Source: DATHCB01 sp035319765 (GTDB lineage: Archaea > Thermoproteota > Bathyarchaeia > Bathyarchaeales > SOJC01). From it: DNA of 6,005 nucleotides. Where the stretch lies: positions 1 to 6,005 of the forward strand of contig DATHCB010000050.1 of assembly GCA_035319765.1 (NCBI GenBank), in the 5' to 3' direction. Of the stretch, positions 5,281-6,005 are shown one piece after another; the stretch's first letter is position 1, and each line of letters starts with the position of its first letter. The translations under genes and the position numbers were made by a program. The notes under the pieces were generated by a model that was given only the letters and a program-made list of their open reading frames with translations, did not search any database and was not told the origin of the DNA.

Positions 5281-6005
5281 ATGGCCAAGATTGAGCAGAA
5301 AGTTCTTCCACTGAACGGAGACGAAGCAGTCGCTCTGGCGGCTAAACAGTCAGACGTAGATGTCGTAGCTGCCTACCCTATTACCCCCCAAACGATAATC
5401 GTAGAAAAATTCAGCGAGTACGTGGCCAACGGCGAAGTTGACACGGAATTTGTCTGTACAGAATCAGAGCACAGTGCTCTAACCGCATCTCTGACAGCCT
5501 CGCTAACGGGCGCCAGAGCCTTCACGGCCACAGCATCAGCCGGACTCGCGCTAATGCACGAAATGGTCTACGTAACAGCCGGCTGCAGAGCGCCCGTTGT
5601 GATGGCAGTTACCAATAGAGCCTTATCTGCACCGATAAATATTCACTGCGACCATTCCGATGCCATGGCTGAACGCGACAGCGGCTGGATTCAAATCTGG
5701 GCAGAGAATGCCCAAGAGACTTATGACTCAGTCATACAAGCGTTCCGAATAGCCGAACACCCTGCCTTGCTGACGCCTGTGATGATCAATTTAGACGGAT
5801 TTTTCTTAAGTCACACGTTGGAGAAAATTCAAGTGCTGCCCGACGAGGAAGTTAGGAAATTCGTGGGCACTAGACAATTTCCCCTCGTGACAGATACCGA
5901 AGGCAACGCAGTTCCCTTCAAGCTCGACCCAGCTCGCCCACTAACAGTCGGTCCATTAGACCTGCCAGACTATTACTTTGAACATAAGCGCCAACAAGAA
6001 GACGC
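5281..6005 (+). CDS. porA: Pyruvate:ferredoxin oxidoreductase alpha subunit, N-terminal 241 residues (runs off right edge)
   Basis: The frame is open from ATG 5281 to the window end, giving 241 residues of a protein that is usually near 400. It is the alpha subunit, which supplies the pyrimidine-side thiamine diphosphate domain. Visible motifs are LNGDEAVALAA (11-21), AYPITPQT (31-38), CTESEHSAL (59-67) with the conserved Glu, TATASAGLALMHEM (83-96), and ALSAPINIHCDHSDAMAERDSGW (115-137). This last segment is characteristic of pyruvate-type and not VOR/KOR alpha subunits. The final 40 residues (DPARPLTVGPLDLPDYYFEHK) are the usual linker to the C-terminal domain. It follows porD by one base behind a strong ribosome site. 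The thiamine diphosphate-binding beta subunit (porB) is expected directly downstream, outside the window. Confidence 0.95.
   Translation, partial: MAKIEQKVLPLNGDEAVALAAKQSDVDVVAAYPITPQTIIVEKFSEYVANGEVDTEFVCTESEHSALTASLTASLTGARAFTATASAGLALMHEMVYVTAGCRAPVVMAVTNRALSAPINIHCDHSDAMAERDSGWIQIWAENAQETYDSVIQAFRIAEHPALLTPVMINLDGFFLSHTLEKIQVLPDEEVRKFVGTRQFPLVTDTEGNAVPFKLDPARPLTVGPLDLPDYYFEHKRQQED

Overview
The window looks like chromosomal DNA from an anaerobic archaeon. Four things point that way: two sets of multi-subunit 2-oxoacid:ferredoxin oxidoreductase genes, each with its own small two-cluster ferredoxin subunit; an archaeal-type ICC/SbcD-related phosphoesterase; an inositol-monophosphatase-family enzyme of archaeal type; and TATA/BRE-like signals with GGAGG/GGTGA ribosome sites. 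A Bathyarchaeia-like or other deep archaeal lineage fits the protein flavour, but the sequence alone does not settle the lineage. Nothing indicates a mobile element, CRISPR array, tRNA or rRNA.

Layout. Positions 1-334 (minus) hold the N-terminal part of a metallophosphoesterase. Its gene overlaps the end of an inositol monophosphatase/fructose-1,6-bisphosphatase-family gene at 328-1155 (minus), so the two are probably co-transcribed. A 186-base spacer follows, with promoter-like sequences facing both ways and a 9-bp inverted repeat between them. A small, highly charged protein of unknown function lies at 1342-1602 (plus). It ends 20 bases from the convergent end of a four-gene minus-strand operon (4271 down to 1623). 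That operon encodes a complete ferredoxin-dependent 2-oxoacid oxidoreductase in the order delta (ferredoxin), alpha, beta, gamma, most like the VOR/KOR type (2-oxoisovalerate or a related substrate).

A 157-base regulatory spacer separates this operon from a second, divergent operon on the plus strand. It holds pyruvate:ferredoxin oxidoreductase gamma (4429-4995), delta (4992-5279) and the first 241 residues of alpha (5281 to the right edge). The beta subunit is expected just outside the window.

Together the two enzymes would interconvert 2-oxoacids and acyl-CoA plus CO2 using reduced or oxidised ferredoxin. Pyruvate/acetyl-CoA is the likely reaction for the plus-strand enzyme, and a branched-chain or dicarboxylic 2-oxoacid for the minus-strand one. 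Their head-to-head arrangement around one short spacer suggests coordinated control. I did not find an obviously new system. The least explained items are the small charged protein and the inverted repeats in the two divergent spacers.
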